From NCBI GenBank assembly GCA_027886185.1, contig WOAB01000606.1, positions 4,960,001 through 5,024,000 on the forward strand: DNA of 64,000 nt, written 5' to 3'. Under the pieces are notes generated by a model, which saw only the letters and a list, made by a program, of their open reading frames with translations, was not told where the DNA came from and did no database searches. The stretch comes from Rheum nobile (taxonomy: Eukaryota; Streptophyta; Magnoliopsida; Caryophyllales; Polygonaceae). Positions 23,908 through 36,782 of this stretch are shown here, piece by piece; the stretch's first letter is position 1, and each line of letters opens with the position of its first letter. A program made the translations under genes and the position numbers.

Positions 23908-24951
23908 CCAATGGCATTCTCCAAAATAGGTTCATCTTCATCAACCATAAATATGTTTTCATGAGGGTGGTATTTTTGAAGTATGGATTTGTGTCGAAAA
24001 AAAATTCAAGCTTAAAGCCCTTAAAGTCACCAATCCTACACCATTTGATATCTTTTAGATAATGCAAAGCCCCTCCATCACGCTCTATGATCTGGATACC
24101 AAATTCAAAACTTTCAGGCTATACCCATGGGATATATGATAGCACTAAATACATAATAGTTGCATACAATAATTACCTCTTCAGCCAAAACTTCATTTGT
24201 CTTCATTGCATTCAGCCAAAAGTTGGGAACACCTTTTTCTGATTTACAAAAAGACCTGATTTTCAGATATAAATATCCAAAAGAACTAAAAAACAGCTTA
24301 GCCAACATTAGTGGTTCAGACTACACAAATTAAGGAGTGATAACTGGATAAATAGACTTAAAACACATTGAAATAAACGATTAGGCATGATTATCAACTG
24401 AATGTACTCCCGCCAATCATTTTCCTATTCTCCATGCTCCAATAAACAACTATTTTACTCAATCACCATTAATATTTTGATATCCTCATATGGTCATTTA
24501 TATTTTATTATTTTATTTATATTTTGTTTTTCATATCATATAATTTGGTAAAATTGTGGCAAAATACCCAAGACCAGCAGGATCCAATCCATTTACTAAG
24601 CACCCCAAACCATCCATATTCTTATATTAATTATACTATGACCAGTTCACTTCCTCGAGGTACCTTCTGGGGCATTCTCATGTCTCCTCTTGGCCTCATC
24701 GTCATCAGTAACTCCTTCCACTTCAACATTACATTTACAATCTCATATCTCCGCAGGTTTACAACAAAATTGATATAAATACAAAAACAACTACAAAAGA
24801 CAGAGAATAGAGATATTGCAGCACAAGGTAGAGCAAATAATGTATTAGAAAAGTGTACTTTAGAATAAAGTGGTTGATAAAGCTTTTGATATTTAGCTTC
24901 AACTGCAGCCCGCTCCACAAAATTTTTTGCCTCAAGGTCATTTAGTTGGCT
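23908..24951 (-). pseudogene. NAP1: NAP1-type histone chaperone, four exons, broken
   Basis: Four exons match the central part of plant nucleosome assembly protein 1, which carries H2A-H2B to chromatin. Exon A, 24951-24859: LEAKNFVERAAVEAKYQKLY. Exon B, 24750-24664: RYEIVN, then a one-frame slip, then DEAKRRHENAPE. Exon C, 24255-24177: KSEKGVPNFWLNAMKTNEV. Exon D, 24091-23908: ALHYLKDIKWCRI and GFKLEFFFDTNPYFKN, then a slip before DEDEPILENAIG. Donors GTACAC, GTACCT, GTAATT and GTAAGC remain, as do most acceptors, but the exon B acceptor CTGCAG has become CTGCGG. The N-terminal part, the rest of the core and the acidic tail were not found. Two frameshifts and a lost acceptor make this a pseudogene fragment. 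Introns are present, so it did not arise by retrocopying. Confidence 0.8.
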
Positions 24952-25445
24952 CTGCAGAATTATATGCATTATAAATTACTCTTCGTACTAAAACCATCTA
25001 TAGAAGCAAACTTCATAATCAAAACATTTCTACTACAAAGTGGCCATAAGCAAAGTACATGTAAAAAAAAGCTAAAGCTAATGTAATCAAAGCCAATTCT
25101 ATAGGATTAAATACAACAATATGCAGAGGGACAAAAAAAAAACTACATCTACCTCCTTAAACCCATTCCACATCATTGACCACACATATCCACCCCTTTG
25201 GTTCTATAGTAGATCATTCAAAATGCATAACAAACCACAATAAGTACCAGTTAGATGATGTATGTATCATATTGCCAAGTTGCCCAAGTCTCAAATCCCT
25301 TCCAGGTGCAAACTAAATCTGCATATCCATGAAAACGCAGCTCTAAGTAACAAAGACTTGACATGGAAACATATGTACAAGATTAGATGAAAAGGCAAGA
25401 GAAACAATAATCAACAAAGGAATGTCTCAACAGATAGAGCTAGAC

Positions 25446-25673
25446 CTCCGAAGATTATCGGTGACTTTGTGCTTGAAGCCTGATGATGGATTAACCTGCC
25501 ACTCTGTTATCTCCTTCTGCAGTTGACTCTGCGCGATCTTGCTCAAAGCCTGCAATTTTACACAAATAAAACCCCCTTAATTTCATCTTCCGAAGTTGAA
25601 TTGAAGGAAATTCAAGATATTAGTGCTTCCAAAGACGATGAACCTTGCGCGAATGTGTAGAGGTGCTCGTCAT
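25446..25673 (-). pseudogene. 5' exons of a UBC16-type ubiquitin-conjugating enzyme
   Basis: Exon 1 (25673-25644) encodes MTSTSTHSRK, followed by donor GTTCAT. Exon 2 (25549-25446) follows acceptor TTGCAG and encodes ALSKIAQSQLQKEITEWQVN, then PSSGFKHKVTDNLR, ending in a phase-2 junction AG|GTCTAG. This is the N-terminal helix and first strand region of the plant UBC15/16/17/18 group of E2 enzymes (family form: LQKEL.EWQVNPP.GFKHKV). The exon carrying WVIEV and the exons with the catalytic cysteine were not found in the next several kilobases, where NAP1 exons lie instead. It is thus a truncated fragment, or a gene whose other exons were lost. The exons themselves show no frameshift. Confidence 0.75.
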
Positions 25674-26489
25674 GGCCTTTTTTCGCAAGCAGAAGCAGCA
25701 ACAACAACGAGAATAAGACGACGAAGACAAGATGACGACGACTGATCAAAATTTCAAAGTTTCCAAGGAGTTGAAAGAGATGGAGATTGAAAATTGGAGA
25801 AGAACAATGGAAGAGGAGGAGTATGTAACGACAAATTTTCCCTTCCGCCTCCTCGCTCACTGTTTTTGATTCCTCTGGTTTCTTGTTGATTTTTATAAAA
25901 AGTTGAGTGCTTTCTTTTCCATCGCCGGATTGTGGTGCGGTAAAGACGGTAGATCAATTATTGAAGAGCTCATTGATCGGGAATAAGGCAAATCAACGTC
26001 GATGGAGGGGGTAAAGAGAGAACACCACAGAGCGAAGCTAAACAGAATACCAAAATCAAAATTGTTTACTAAATTAAGATTGGGAAATTACCTGAGAGGG
26101 GAAGGGGAGAATCCGATATCTACAACGCGCCTCAGGCTCTCAGGGCAACCGAAGGGGAAGAAAGATGGATTGGTGCAAGTGCTAGGGTTTAAAAATGGGA
26201 GAAATCACCAAACCAGAAATTCGAAGGAGATTTGCGCGATGAAGACGACAAAGCAGAGGATGCCACTTGCAATTCGGCTCCTGGAGGTGATGGCGGTGGC
26301 ATTTTTGCTATCGTCTAGATGGAGAGGATAGATTGAAGGAAGCGCAAGAGAGAGGAGATGGCATGCGGTGAAAAAGAAAAACGAAGAAACGCGTGGAGGT
26401 GAAACATGCCATAAGTTTAACAAAAGCAATCCAAAAGCCCACCCAAATTTGCAGATAAGGACAAAATAACGAGCACTATTTATTATCTA
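25674..26489 (-). other. Leader-like region upstream of the UBC fragment
   Basis: On the minus strand this has the look of a plant promoter and leader (CT-rich patches such as TTCTCCTCTCTCTTGCG). A 37-codon frame starting MPPPSPPGAELQVASSALSS lies at about 26302-26189. No protein family was recognised. It may be the original 5' region of the UBC gene or another captured piece. Confidence 0.3.
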
Positions 26490-26514
26490 CACTTTTATAG
26501 TATAATAGATAGAT
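26480..26514 (-). mobile_element. Possible Helitron 5' terminus
   Basis: Read on the minus strand the sequence is TCTATTATACTATAAAAGTG, preceded by A. Plant Helitrons commonly begin TCTATACTATAAAAG or close variants, inserted after A. The direction would place the captured minus-strand exons inside the element. No matching 3' end (hairpin followed by CTRR) could be pointed to on the left side, so the call rests on one end only. Confidence 0.35.
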
Positions 26515-28260
26515 AAACAACCATATTTTTATGGGTATTGTGATTTTTGTATGACAAATATGTGTGATCTTTTATAGCGGGCTATTTGGAACCCGCGAGC
26601 TACCTGAGGTTCGGAAGTCTCGGCGGATCCAGACATTCTTCCCAGCCATTTCTTTGGCTTTACCCAATTGTTTGGGCTTGACTTTTGATCAAAGTTCGAT
26701 CCAGATGTGACCTGAATTTGGGTTTGTTCAGTCTACTTAACAAATTCCTATATGAAAATAATTATTTAAAAATAAATAAATATATGAAGTATTTACAAGA
26801 AAACATTTTAAATTTATTAATTAAAATTATTTCTTTTTGAAATCCGAATTGGTATTGTAGCCCCTACTTGACCCCTGTCAAGAAGTGAGTCGGTTTGTAC
26901 ATATTGTCATATGATTTTTTCATGAAAATACTTCTCTTTTATTTTCTTGGAAATATGAAAATAAGTCTACAGCGAACAAATAAATGCACCTTCTAGCATA
27001 AATTAAATAATGGTATTTAAAAAATGACACGTGTGAACATTTTCTTATAAAAGAAAGTAATTAGGTGATTAACTTCCCATATTCGAGTAGTATTCCACCA
27101 TAGGGCGTCTTCAGTCTTCACGAATGAATTGAAGCAAAACAAAGTCTCTAGATAAACCATTGCTATCACTAATGTATTATGTATATCTTCTATTTGTATT
27201 ATTATTCGAAAAATGATACACAAATTATTATCTTATAAGACAAATATATTATTGAACCAACTGTCAAGCCACCATTGACGTTGAAGTATATGAAAAAGCT
27301 TATACTATAATTTAAAGTCTTAGCTTCTAGTTGATTTACCACATAACTATATCATATTTAATAAAATATTATTCAAAAAATTGTATAAAAAATATATATG
27401 TAATTATATTAATTAGATATATTCCAACAATCTTTCTATTTATATATAATTTAAAATCCTTATTTTCTCTCCTATGTGTCAATATGTGAGTGATGCCACA
27501 TAGACAAATCTTAAAGGTTTTTTACAACTTTATCTTTCACTTTATTAAAAATTTACATTATCTTTTTCCTATACCATTTTCCTAATTTATCAAACATAAT
27601 TTATCATATATAAAATTAAGAATTTAATTAATAACATATGATCCATTGTCTGTATTTACCAAATACAACTTATCATATATATATATAAGATTAAGAATTT
27701 ATTTAATAAGATATGATAAAAATATAGGCAAATAATTTAATTTTTTGATATGATAAATTAAATAAATTAAGTTTTGGATATGCAAAGTATATAACCGAAA
27801 TATTACGAATAATATATCATATTGGTGAATTATACCTAATATGACATTCACAATTATTTTGTTGAATTATTTAGGAAAATATACTAAATAACCTAAATAT
27901 TATTAGGACATTTTTTGAACAATCTAATCCTTACTTTAAAAACAAATATTATTTTAAGCAGCCTAACCATTCACATATTTTTTAAGCATCCTAAATCAAT
28001 CCAAGTCGTTTAATATTGTATTTATGTTAGTTAATAATATGTTGTATAATAAAATGTGTTCACGCTAAATACACAGTTTATGTATATCCAAATCCGTGCA
28101 GAACACAATGACATAACATATACTAGTATAATATTAAGTAAGTAAGAATATACAAGAATTATTTTAATAACATGACGAGGTTTAATTCATTTTAATAATT
28201 AAATTATAAAATATATTATGACATTTTATAACAATCACATTGATTTTGGGAAAAAATACA
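26515..28260. other. AT-rich intergenic DNA
   Basis: No gene or clear element is visible. A GC-rich hairpin-like word (GCGGGCTATTTGGAACCCGC) stands at about 26578-26597. The rest is very AT-rich with poly(A/T) tracts. Confidence 0.5.
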
Positions 28261-28265
28261 TAATC

Positions 28266-28325
28266 TTCTTCTTCTCCTCCTCCTCCTCCTCCTCCTCCTT
28301 CTTCTTCTTCTTCTTCTTCTTCTTT
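28266..28325 (+). repeat. (TTC)n/(TCC)n microsatellite
   Basis: A pure pyrimidine run of about 60 bp: TTC units, then at least seven TCC units, then TTC units again. It sits directly at the left edge of the following minisatellite. Confidence 0.9.
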
Positions 28326-29545
28326 TACACGATCATATTAGCTTACACAGAAGCATATTAGCTACACGATCATATTAGCTTACACAGAAGCATATTAGCT
28401 TACACGATCCTACACAAATCATATTAGCTTACACAGAATCATATTAGCCTACATGATATTATTTTATGTAATAGTCTTTACACGAACTACATGGAAGTAT
28501 GTAGATTACACAAGATAGGGGTGACACTAAATTAGTAAGCTTACACAAAATAGAGGTTACAACGTATGATCCACGAATTAGTGTAACTTTATATTTTGTG
28601 TAACTTCATAATTGTTGATAATTTGTGTAACTTTACTTCTACACGAAAAGGTAATTTGTATAACTTTACTTCATAATTGTGTATATTTTGCCGTCGCACA
28701 AAGCCTACACGAAAAGGTAATATGTACCTACACAAATCATATATCCTAGACGATCTTGCATGATCCTACGCGATCTTACACGATCCTACACGGTCTTACA
28801 CAAATCATATTGCTTACAAAATCATATTAGCCTACACGATCTTATTTGTAATTATATATGTAGCTTACACAAAATCTTATTAGCCTACACGATCATATTA
28901 GCTTACACAAGATCTTATTGGCCTACTCGATCATATTAGCTTACTTCATAATTATTGATAATTTGTGTAACTTTACCTCATAATTGTTTATATTTTGCCG
29001 TCGCACAAAGCCTATACGAAAATGAAATATCTACCTACCCAAATCATATTATCCTACACGATCCTATGCGATCTTACATGATCCTACACAAATCATATTA
29101 GCTTACACAAAATCATATTAGCCTACACGATCTTATTTTATGTAACTATATATATAGCTTAAACATAATCTTATTGGCCTACACAATCATATTAGCTTTC
29201 ATATAATCATATTAGCCTACACGATCATATTAGCTTACACAGAAGCATATTAGCCTACACGACCCTACACGATTTTACACGATCCTACACAATCCTACAC
29301 ATAATCATATTAGCCTACATGATATTATTTTATGTGATAGTCTTTACATGAACTACACGAAAGTATGTAGATTACACAGCATAGGGGTGACACGAAATTA
29401 GTAAGCTTACACAGAATAGAGATTACATGAAATTAGATAGCTTATAATGTATGATCCACGAATTAGTGTACATGAAGTGTTTTGTGTAACTTTATATTTT
29501 ATGTAACTTTGTATTTTGTGTAACTTCAATATGAACAAACCTAGA
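28326..29545 (+). repeat. Degenerate minisatellite of TACACGATC / CATATTAGC words
   Basis: Over 1.2 kb the words TTACACGATC, CCTACACGATC, AATCATATTAGC and TTACACAGAA alternate in changing order. A longer block of about 125 bp at 28438-28560 (CATATTAGCCTACATGATAT to AATAGAGGTTAC) recurs at about 29307-29425 with few changes. A second block (TTGATAATTTGTGTAACTTT; CCGTCGCACAAAGCC) recurs at about 28612-28705 and 28956-29010. The array is thus built from nested higher-order copies. It encodes nothing. Confidence 0.75.
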
Positions 29546-29954
29546 CAAAGACCTACACGATAAGACATACACATTATATAATCAATCTCATCTTTTACAA
29601 AAAAAAAATGCGATTATGCTGTAACAATGAGATTCTATGGCCAATCTAATTTACATGAAACACTAATATAACGTGATTATGATGTAACAACCGAATATAT
29701 TTGGAGCCTCCACTTTCTTATAACAAACAAACATCCTTTCACAAACAAACGATGATCTTAATCTAATCAACCTACATGAAATTATCATCTGTAACAAAAC
29801 CTAATTGAGAAAGAGCGAGATCGAAAATACAAGAAGCGATAGTGAGGATTACATACAAGAAGAGAGACACACCGACGATCGTGGTCCACTGGGCATATGT
29901 AGGTGACTTTGGTGATAAACCCAATGATCACAACTTATGTCTCAATGGAATTCC
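29546..29954. other. Spacer before the copia element
   Basis: AT-rich DNA without a gene. A 78-codon frame from 29842 runs into the copia LTR and is not credible. The five bases directly before the LTR are ATTCC (29950-29954), the candidate left target duplication. Confidence 0.45.
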
Positions 29955-30870
29955 TGTTGGAACTCATTTTAAAAGTGGCGTCGATAACTTTTTCGGTCAC
30001 AATTCCGGTGGGCTCCGGCCAATGAAAACACCGGAATATGGAAGCATTGACTTCGTCTCCGCGAGCACATTCTCGTAATGTACTCATATGATAAAAATTA
30101 ATTCCGTTTGAATGAGAAATGGAGGCCCAAATTTGATTGCTTGAAGTGCATAACTTGGGAAAAATTTGGGATAAAATTGTATCCCACAATTGGAAGTTGG
30201 GGGATAAACTTCACTAGTATATATACTAGGAATTTGGATCCAAGGTTGTGGCCTTGGGTCACCACCAATGTGTAATGGGGAGAGGACCTAGCTCATCAAG
30301 ACCACACGCGCGTCGAGTCGAGTCGCGTTGGACCGAACTGAACCGGCGGGCGGGCTGAGCTGGGCTTGGTCCGGGTTGGATCGGATTGGGCCTTGGGCTC
30401 AATACGTAGCTTGAGCTGGCCAGCCAATGCTACTTTTTGGCCCGATCCAGAAGTCCCCAACTGTTGCTAACAGCTTTGACCCATTCTACTAGAATCTGGG
30501 GCAGTTGCTGCTTTGACCCATTCCGCGAGAGAATCCGGGGCAGTTGCGCAACATACTCGGTCTTCCTCCACCTTCTCCACTTCGTTAGTGGACTCGAACT
30601 AACTCCAGAGGCTCTATAAGAGAGCACTCTGCGCCTCATTCATCAGTATCCGAACAGTCTCCACATCTCGTCTTTTCTCCTCCTCTGTTTTTTCGAGTAT
30701 GAAAGTACACACAAAAAGCAGTTTGCAAGGCTTCTGAAGTTTGATTGTGCAACACAGAAGAACAATCGCAGTTGTATCCTGGGATTCGGATCGCTACAGA
30801 ACCGTCGCAATACGGAGCGATTTCAGAATTAAGGAAAGAGATTCGTCTCGACTTTGCAATCAGATCCAGT
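29955..30870 (+). repeat. 5' LTR of the copia element
   Basis: It matches 35931-36782 from TGTTGGAACTCATTTTAAAA through ATTCGTCTCGACT(T/C)TGC and CAATCAGATC. It has about 60 bp near 30140-30200 that the 3' copy lacks. Its TATA-like CTCTATAAG lies near 30611. The end is given as the point where homology to the 3' copy stops. A TGGTATCAGAGC-type primer site is not visible there, so the true boundary is uncertain. Confidence 0.8.
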
Positions 30871-31216
30871 CCGATTACTATTCGGTAGTTCTTCGTTGTA
30901 AATTCTAATTCTAGTGTGATTTATTATTGCAGTTTCTTAATTCTGTTCGATTCAGGCATATAGTTCCTACAGTCTTAATTCTGAAATTTCGCTTAAACTG
31001 CATTATGCACTAACCGATTTTTGTTTCTGGAGTCTATAAACAACATAGGATTTTTTTTTTGTAGATCTGTGTTGTTCATCAACACATTCCAGATATTATA
31101 CATCAAAGTTTTACGCTTCTGCAATTTAATTCGAATTTAAATTGCTTTCGTTACATTTCCAGATTGAACTTCGTACTGATTTCTGGTTTGCGTATCTGTG
31201 AACAAATTCTGATAGT

Positions 31217-34200
31217 ATGGCTGACATGAATGAGAAAACTGCTGCTGATGTTGTTGGAGCCGGTAATGGAAATCCTACTGAGTCGACACCCCAAATTCAG
31301 TTTGGGAGTGGTCTGCCAGCAGTGAGTTTGCCTGTAGTGAATCTGCCAGCAGTAAATCTTCTAGCGGCGAATCTGCAAGCCGCAATGGTCGGAACTGATG
31401 CTAATCAGATTGTCCAACCGACTGCTTATCAGACTGTCCAACCGACAATTCATATGCTTGGTGCTGTAAATGCAGGGCTGATGCCATAAAAGTTCGATGG
31501 AACTGGCTTCAAGACATGGCAGCAAAAGATGTTCTTCTTTCTGACCACACTGAAGCTAGAGAAGTATCTGAAAGAGGATAAGCCTGTTCTTTCGCCTCAC
31601 AATACAAATCCATACGCCCTAGCCAACATTGAGGCTTGGACTCATGGGGATTTTCTGTGCAAAGGTTGGGTTCAAAGCTGCCTGATAGATCCACTGTACA
31701 ATGTGTATAACAAGATCAAGACTTCCAAGGAACTCTGGATTGCCTTGGAAAGGAAATACAAGTCTGAGGATGCAGGCTCCAAGAAGTTCGCAGTGGCAAA
31801 GTTTCTGGACTTCAAAATGGTGGAATCTAAGCCCATCATGGAGTAAGTTGAAGAGCTGCAACTTCTTACACACGAGATCATTGCTGAAAGAATGTCGATC
31901 TGTGAGACGTTCCCGGTGGCTGCGTTCATTGAGAAACTCCCTCCAGGTTGGAAGGATTTCAAGAGCTACGTACCTAAAGCACAAGCGAAAGGCGATGACC
32001 GTTGAAAACTTGATTGTCAGGCTGCAGATTGAGTCAACCAACCGCAAAACAAATGGTGTTCGGCCTGTTGAACAGAAGGCCAACTTAGCCGAACACAAGG
32101 ACAAAGGGAAGAAACGAAAGTTCCAACCCCAAAGCTCCAACAACTTCAAGAAGCAACCAACTAAGAAGTTCAGTGGGAAATGCCACAAGTGTGGTAAAAT
32201 GGGTCACAAGGCTGACGAATGTCGAAGCAAGACTGACCCACGCAAGGACAAGGGGAAATCCCAAGTCAACATGACTGAAGGTAGGCTCTCGGATGCAGAT
32301 CTGTGTGCTTTCGTGTCTGAAGTCAACATGGTTGGAAGCAACCCGAGGGAATGGTGGTATGATACAGGTGCCACCAGACATATCTGCTCAGATAGGGGAG
32401 TGTTCACCACTTATCAGAAGAGCAAGAGCGACGAGCATCTATTTATGGGGAACTCGTCCACATCCAAGGTGGTCACGGCAAAGTGGTGTTGAAGCTGACT
32501 TCCGAGAAGGAGCTAACTCTCAACAATATCATGCATGTGCCTGAAATAAGGAAGAATCTGATCTCCGACACTTTGCTGAGCAAGAACGGCTTCGCGGTGA
32601 AGCTCGTGTCTGACAAGCTAGTTCTCTCTAAGAATGGGGTTTATTTGGGCAAGGGGTATGTAAAGGATGGACTGGTCAAATTGAATGTAATGACAGTCAT
32701 CCCAAAATCTATTATTTTCGATGCTTCAATGAATGAGAATAATCCTATTGCTTATGTTGTTGAGTCTTTTAATATTTGGCATGAACGATTAGGGCATGTG
32801 AATTACAAGTCTATACGAAGACTGATCAACATGAACCTGATTCCAAAATGCAAATCAAGTAAAGACAAATGTGAAGTATGCGTACATGCCAAACTCACAA
32901 AAAATGCCACCCCCACATGTAGAGAGAATAACCGAACCTCTAGGTTTAATACACACAGATTTGTGTGATTTAAAATTTGTGCAAACTAGAGGCGGTAAAA
33001 AGTATTTCGTAACCTTTATAGATGATTGCAAAAAATACTGTTATGTATACTTGCTAAGAAGCAAGGATGGAGCCTTGGAAAAATTCAAGGAATACAAGTT
33101 GGAAGTTGAAAACCAACTTAGCAAAACCATAAAAATAATCAGAAGTGATAGAGGAGGCGAGTATGATGAACCTTTCAACGCGTTCTATAGAGAACACATG
33201 ATTATTCATCAAACAACTGCTCCTTACTCACCAGAATCTAACGGGGTTGCGGAACGAAAGAACCGAACTCTGAAAGAGATGATGAATGCAATGTTGCAGG
33301 AATCTGGGTTACCCCAGAATATGTGAGGGGAAGCGTTGCTTACCACCAATTATATCCTCAATAAGATACCGCATAAGGTTAATGGTAAGACGCCATACGA
33401 ACTTTGGAAAGGTAACGTACCATCATACAAATACCTCAAAGTGTGGGGGTGCCTAGCAAAATGGCAGTACCACCTCCTAAAAAGGTCACAATCGGACCTA
33501 AGACCGTTGATTGTATTTTCATAGGATATGCACACAACAGTAGTGCTTATCGGTTTTTGGTATATAAATCTGACATACCAGACATACATACAAATACAAT
33601 AATGGAATCAAGGAATGCGTCCTTCTTTGAACATGTGTTTCCGTGCAAGGATAAAGAACATCCGAAACGATCTCGTGAACAAAGCGAAGCAAGCACTTCT
33701 GTAAATGAAACAGAAGATGAACCTAGACGAAGCAAAAGAGCTCGAAAGGAGAAATCCTTTGGGCATGACTTCATAACGGCTTTTCTTTTAGAAAATGAGC
33801 CTAGAACATTCAAAGAAGCCATGTCTACACCTGATGCACTTTCATGGAAGAAAGCAGTCAAAAGCGAAATAGACTCCATTATGCAAAACCATAAAAGGGA
33901 GTTAGTCGATTTGCCACAAGGGTGTAAAGCACTTGGGTACAAATGGATTTTCAAAACAAAATTGAAAACAGATGGCTCAATAAAGAAGCACAAGGCTAGG
34001 CTTGTGGTGCAAGGATTCCGGCAAAAAGAGGGCTTGGATTTCTTTGACACTTATTCTCCGGTCACGAGAATAACTTCAATCAGAATGCTAATAGCAATAA
34101 CAGCATTACGAAACCTAAAAATCCATCAAATGGATGTAAAAACTGCCTTTCTAAACGGAGAATTAAAAGAGGAAATATATATGAAACAACCTGAGGGTTA

Positions 34201-35287
34201 TGTTGTCTCTGGACAGGAACACAAGGTGTGCAGACTTGTAAAGTCCCTATATGGACTCAAACAAGCTCCAAAACAGTGGCATGAAAAATTTGACAATGTA
34301 ATGATGTCAAATGGTTTCAACATCAATGAATGTGACAAATGCATCTACTTCAAAAATACTCCAAATGGATACATTTTGTTGTGTTTGTATGTAGATGACA
34401 TGCTTATCATTGGAAGCAATAAAGACATGATCAATCGCACTAAGAACATGCTTAGTGGGAAGTTTGACATGAAAGACTTGGGACTAGCAGATGTCATACT
34501 AGGAATCAAAATCACTAGACATTATGAAGGAATTATCCTATCTCAAGCTCACTATGCTGAAAAAGTACTTGAGAGATTCAAGAACTACTCAAGTGAGACT
34601 ACAAAGAGTCCCGTGGACCCTCATCTCCACTTGACTAAGAACTCAGGGGATGCAGTGTCACAACTGGAGTATGCATGTGTGATTGGAAGTCTCATGTACT
34701 TGACCAATTGCACAAGACCTGACTTTGGCGCACTCAGTAAATGTACTAAGTCGCTACACAAGCAATCCAGGACACCGTCACTGGAAAGGGATAACTAGAG
34801 TATTGAACTACTTGCGATATACTCAAAGTTATGGGCTGTACTATGGCAAATACCCAGCAGTTCTAGAAGGATACAGAGATGCAAACTGGATATCAGATTC
34901 CAGAAACTCAAAGTCCACAAGTGGATATGTATTTACACTTGGTGGTGCAACAATATCTTGGAAATCTTCCAAACAAACATTATTGGCCAGATCCACTATG
35001 GAATCTGAGTTCATTGCTTTAGACAAAGCAGCAGAGGAAGCCGAATGGCTTCAGAATTTTTTTGAAGATATCCCGATGTGGGATAAACCAGTGCCAGCAT
35101 TATGCATACACTGTGACAATCAATCGGCTATAGCACGGGCACTGAGTCATTTGTACAATGGTAAGTCACGTCATATAAGAAGATGACACAAAACCATTAG
35201 ACAACTACTGTCGAATGGTGTAATCTCAATAGATTATATCAAATCGACTGACAACCTAACAGATCCATTTACTAAAGGTCTGTCATG
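31217..35287 (+). pseudogene. Copia gag-pol polyprotein, decayed
   Basis: The gag start MADMNEKTAADVVG is at 31217. In order follow a gag core (KTSKELWIALERKY), a zinc knuckle (CHKCGKMGHKADEC), the protease motif WWYDTGATRHIC (near 32355), the integrase (HERLGH; HTDLCD; IRSDRGGEY; SPESNGVAERKNRT), reverse transcriptase (KHKARLVVQGF; TAFLNGEL; YVDDM near 34388) and RNase H (ESEFIALDKAAEEAEWL; HCDNQSAI). Lesions are stops at about 31487, 31844, 33324 and 35184 and frameshifts near 31970, 32475, 32900, 33460 and 34735. The order integrase before RT separates it from gypsy elements. All catalytic motifs remain legible, but no protein can be made. Confidence 0.9.
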
Positions 35288-35930
35288 AGATCAAGTTGTC
35301 AAATCATCAAGAGGAATGGGTTTAAAGCCTATGACAAAAGAGGATGCTTGATGGAAAACTCCACCTACGTGACTGGAGATCCCAAGATGTAGGTTCAAAG
35401 GGAAAACTAAATCAAGCTGAATCCAGATGAGCACTGGGAGACTCAGTTCTCCTCCCAGTTCCTAGGATGATGAACAATGCTACTTGTATGAGTTAAGGTT
35501 AAGCTTGGCTTTTAATGATTCTATAGCTTTGAAATAAAAGTGGGGTATGACAGGATACTCTTTATGGTCAATCACCTTATGAGTGTGAAATGGGGCCATT
35601 TCTAGGAGAATGAAGAGAGGCTACATTCTCCAAGTTCACTCATGAATAACCAGGGATGTTCAAGGCCAAAATGAACACAACAAGAGAACCTAGTTCTGTG
35701 AGAAGATGAAACTGTGTGATAGCTGTTGTTTCGGTTTACATCAAAGCCCGGGTGGTTCAAGACATCATGTTCACTACCTGGTTGAGTAAATCTGATAGCT
35801 ACTCACTACGGGTGGTTCAAGGCTGAAAAACGCTACAAGCCCAGATGTAGTGATTTTTCGAATGTACTCTCAAAAGTCTTTCTGTCAAGTCTACATATGT
35901 TTTAGAGTCATTTCTATTCATGTGGGGGGT

Positions 35931-36782
35931 TGTTGGAACTCATTTTAAAAGTGACACCGGTAACTTTTTCGGGCACAATTCCGGTGGGCTCCGACCAATG
36001 AAAACACCGGAATATGGAAGCATTGGCTTCGTCTCCGCGAGCACATTCTCGTAATGTACTCATATGATAAAAATGAATTCCGTTTGAATGAGAAATGGAG
36101 GCCCAAAGTTGGTTGGGGGATAAACTTCACTAGTATATATACTAGGAATTTGGATCCAAGGTTGTGGCCTTGGGTCACCACCAATGTGTAATGGGGAGAG
36201 GACCTAGCTCATCAAGACCACACGTGCGCCAAGCCGAGTCGCATTGGGTCGGCGGGCTGAGCTGAGCCTGGGCTTGGGCCGGGCCGGGTTGGATCGGATT
36301 GGGCCTTGGGCCCAATACGTAGCTTGGGTTGGCCAGCCAATGCTACTTTTTGGCCCGATCCAGAAGTCCCCAGCTGTTGCTAACAACTTTGACCCATTCT
36401 ACTAGAATCCGGGGCAGTTGCTGCTTTGACACATTCCGCGAGAGAATCCGGGGCAGTTGCACAACAGACTCGGTCTTCCTTCACTTTCTCCACTTCGTTA
36501 GTGGACTCGAACAGACTCCAGAGGCTCTATAAGAGAGCACTCTATGCCTCATTCATCAGTATCCGAACAGTCTCCACATCTCGTCTTTTCCCCTCCTCTA
36601 TTTTTTCGAGTCTGAGAGTACACACAGAAAGCAGTTCGCAAGGCTTCTGAAGTTGATTGTGCAACACAGAAGAGCAATCGTAGTTGTATCCTGGAATTCG
36701 GATAGCTATAGAACCGTCGTAATACAGAGCGATTTCAGAATTAAGGAAAGAGATTCGTCTCGACTCTGCAATCAGATCTAGT
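35931..36782 (+). repeat. 3' LTR of the copia element
   Basis: It starts TGTTGGAACTC directly after the purine tract and carries the same TATA region near 36522. A deletion of about 60 bp relative to the 5' LTR lies near 36100. Similarity stops at ATCTAGT; the next bases belong to another element, so the LTR may be truncated. Confidence 0.8.

Larger units (their letters stand above)
29955..36782 (+). mobile_element. Ty1/copia LTR retrotransposon, old and non-functional
   Basis: Two related LTRs flank a decayed gag-pol in the order protease, integrase, reverse transcriptase, RNase H, which defines copia. The 5' LTR is 29955-30870 and the 3' LTR is 35931-36782; each starts TGTTGGAACTC and contains CTCTATAAGAGAGC as its TATA region. 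The LTRs differ by many substitutions and an indel of about 60 bp, so the insertion is old. A purine-rich tract (GTGGGGGGT) precedes the 3' LTR. The right end appears cut, because the next sequence is the internal end of another element and no ATTCC duplication is found there. Confidence 0.9.

Noticed and set aside
26560..26600. GC hairpin as the Helitron 3' end
   Set aside because: It lies on the wrong side of the proposed 5' terminus and is not followed by CTRR at the expected distance.
28326..29545. CRISPR-like or regularly spaced repeat array
   Set aside because: The words vary in order and length, there are no constant-length unique spacers, and the surroundings are plant nuclear DNA.
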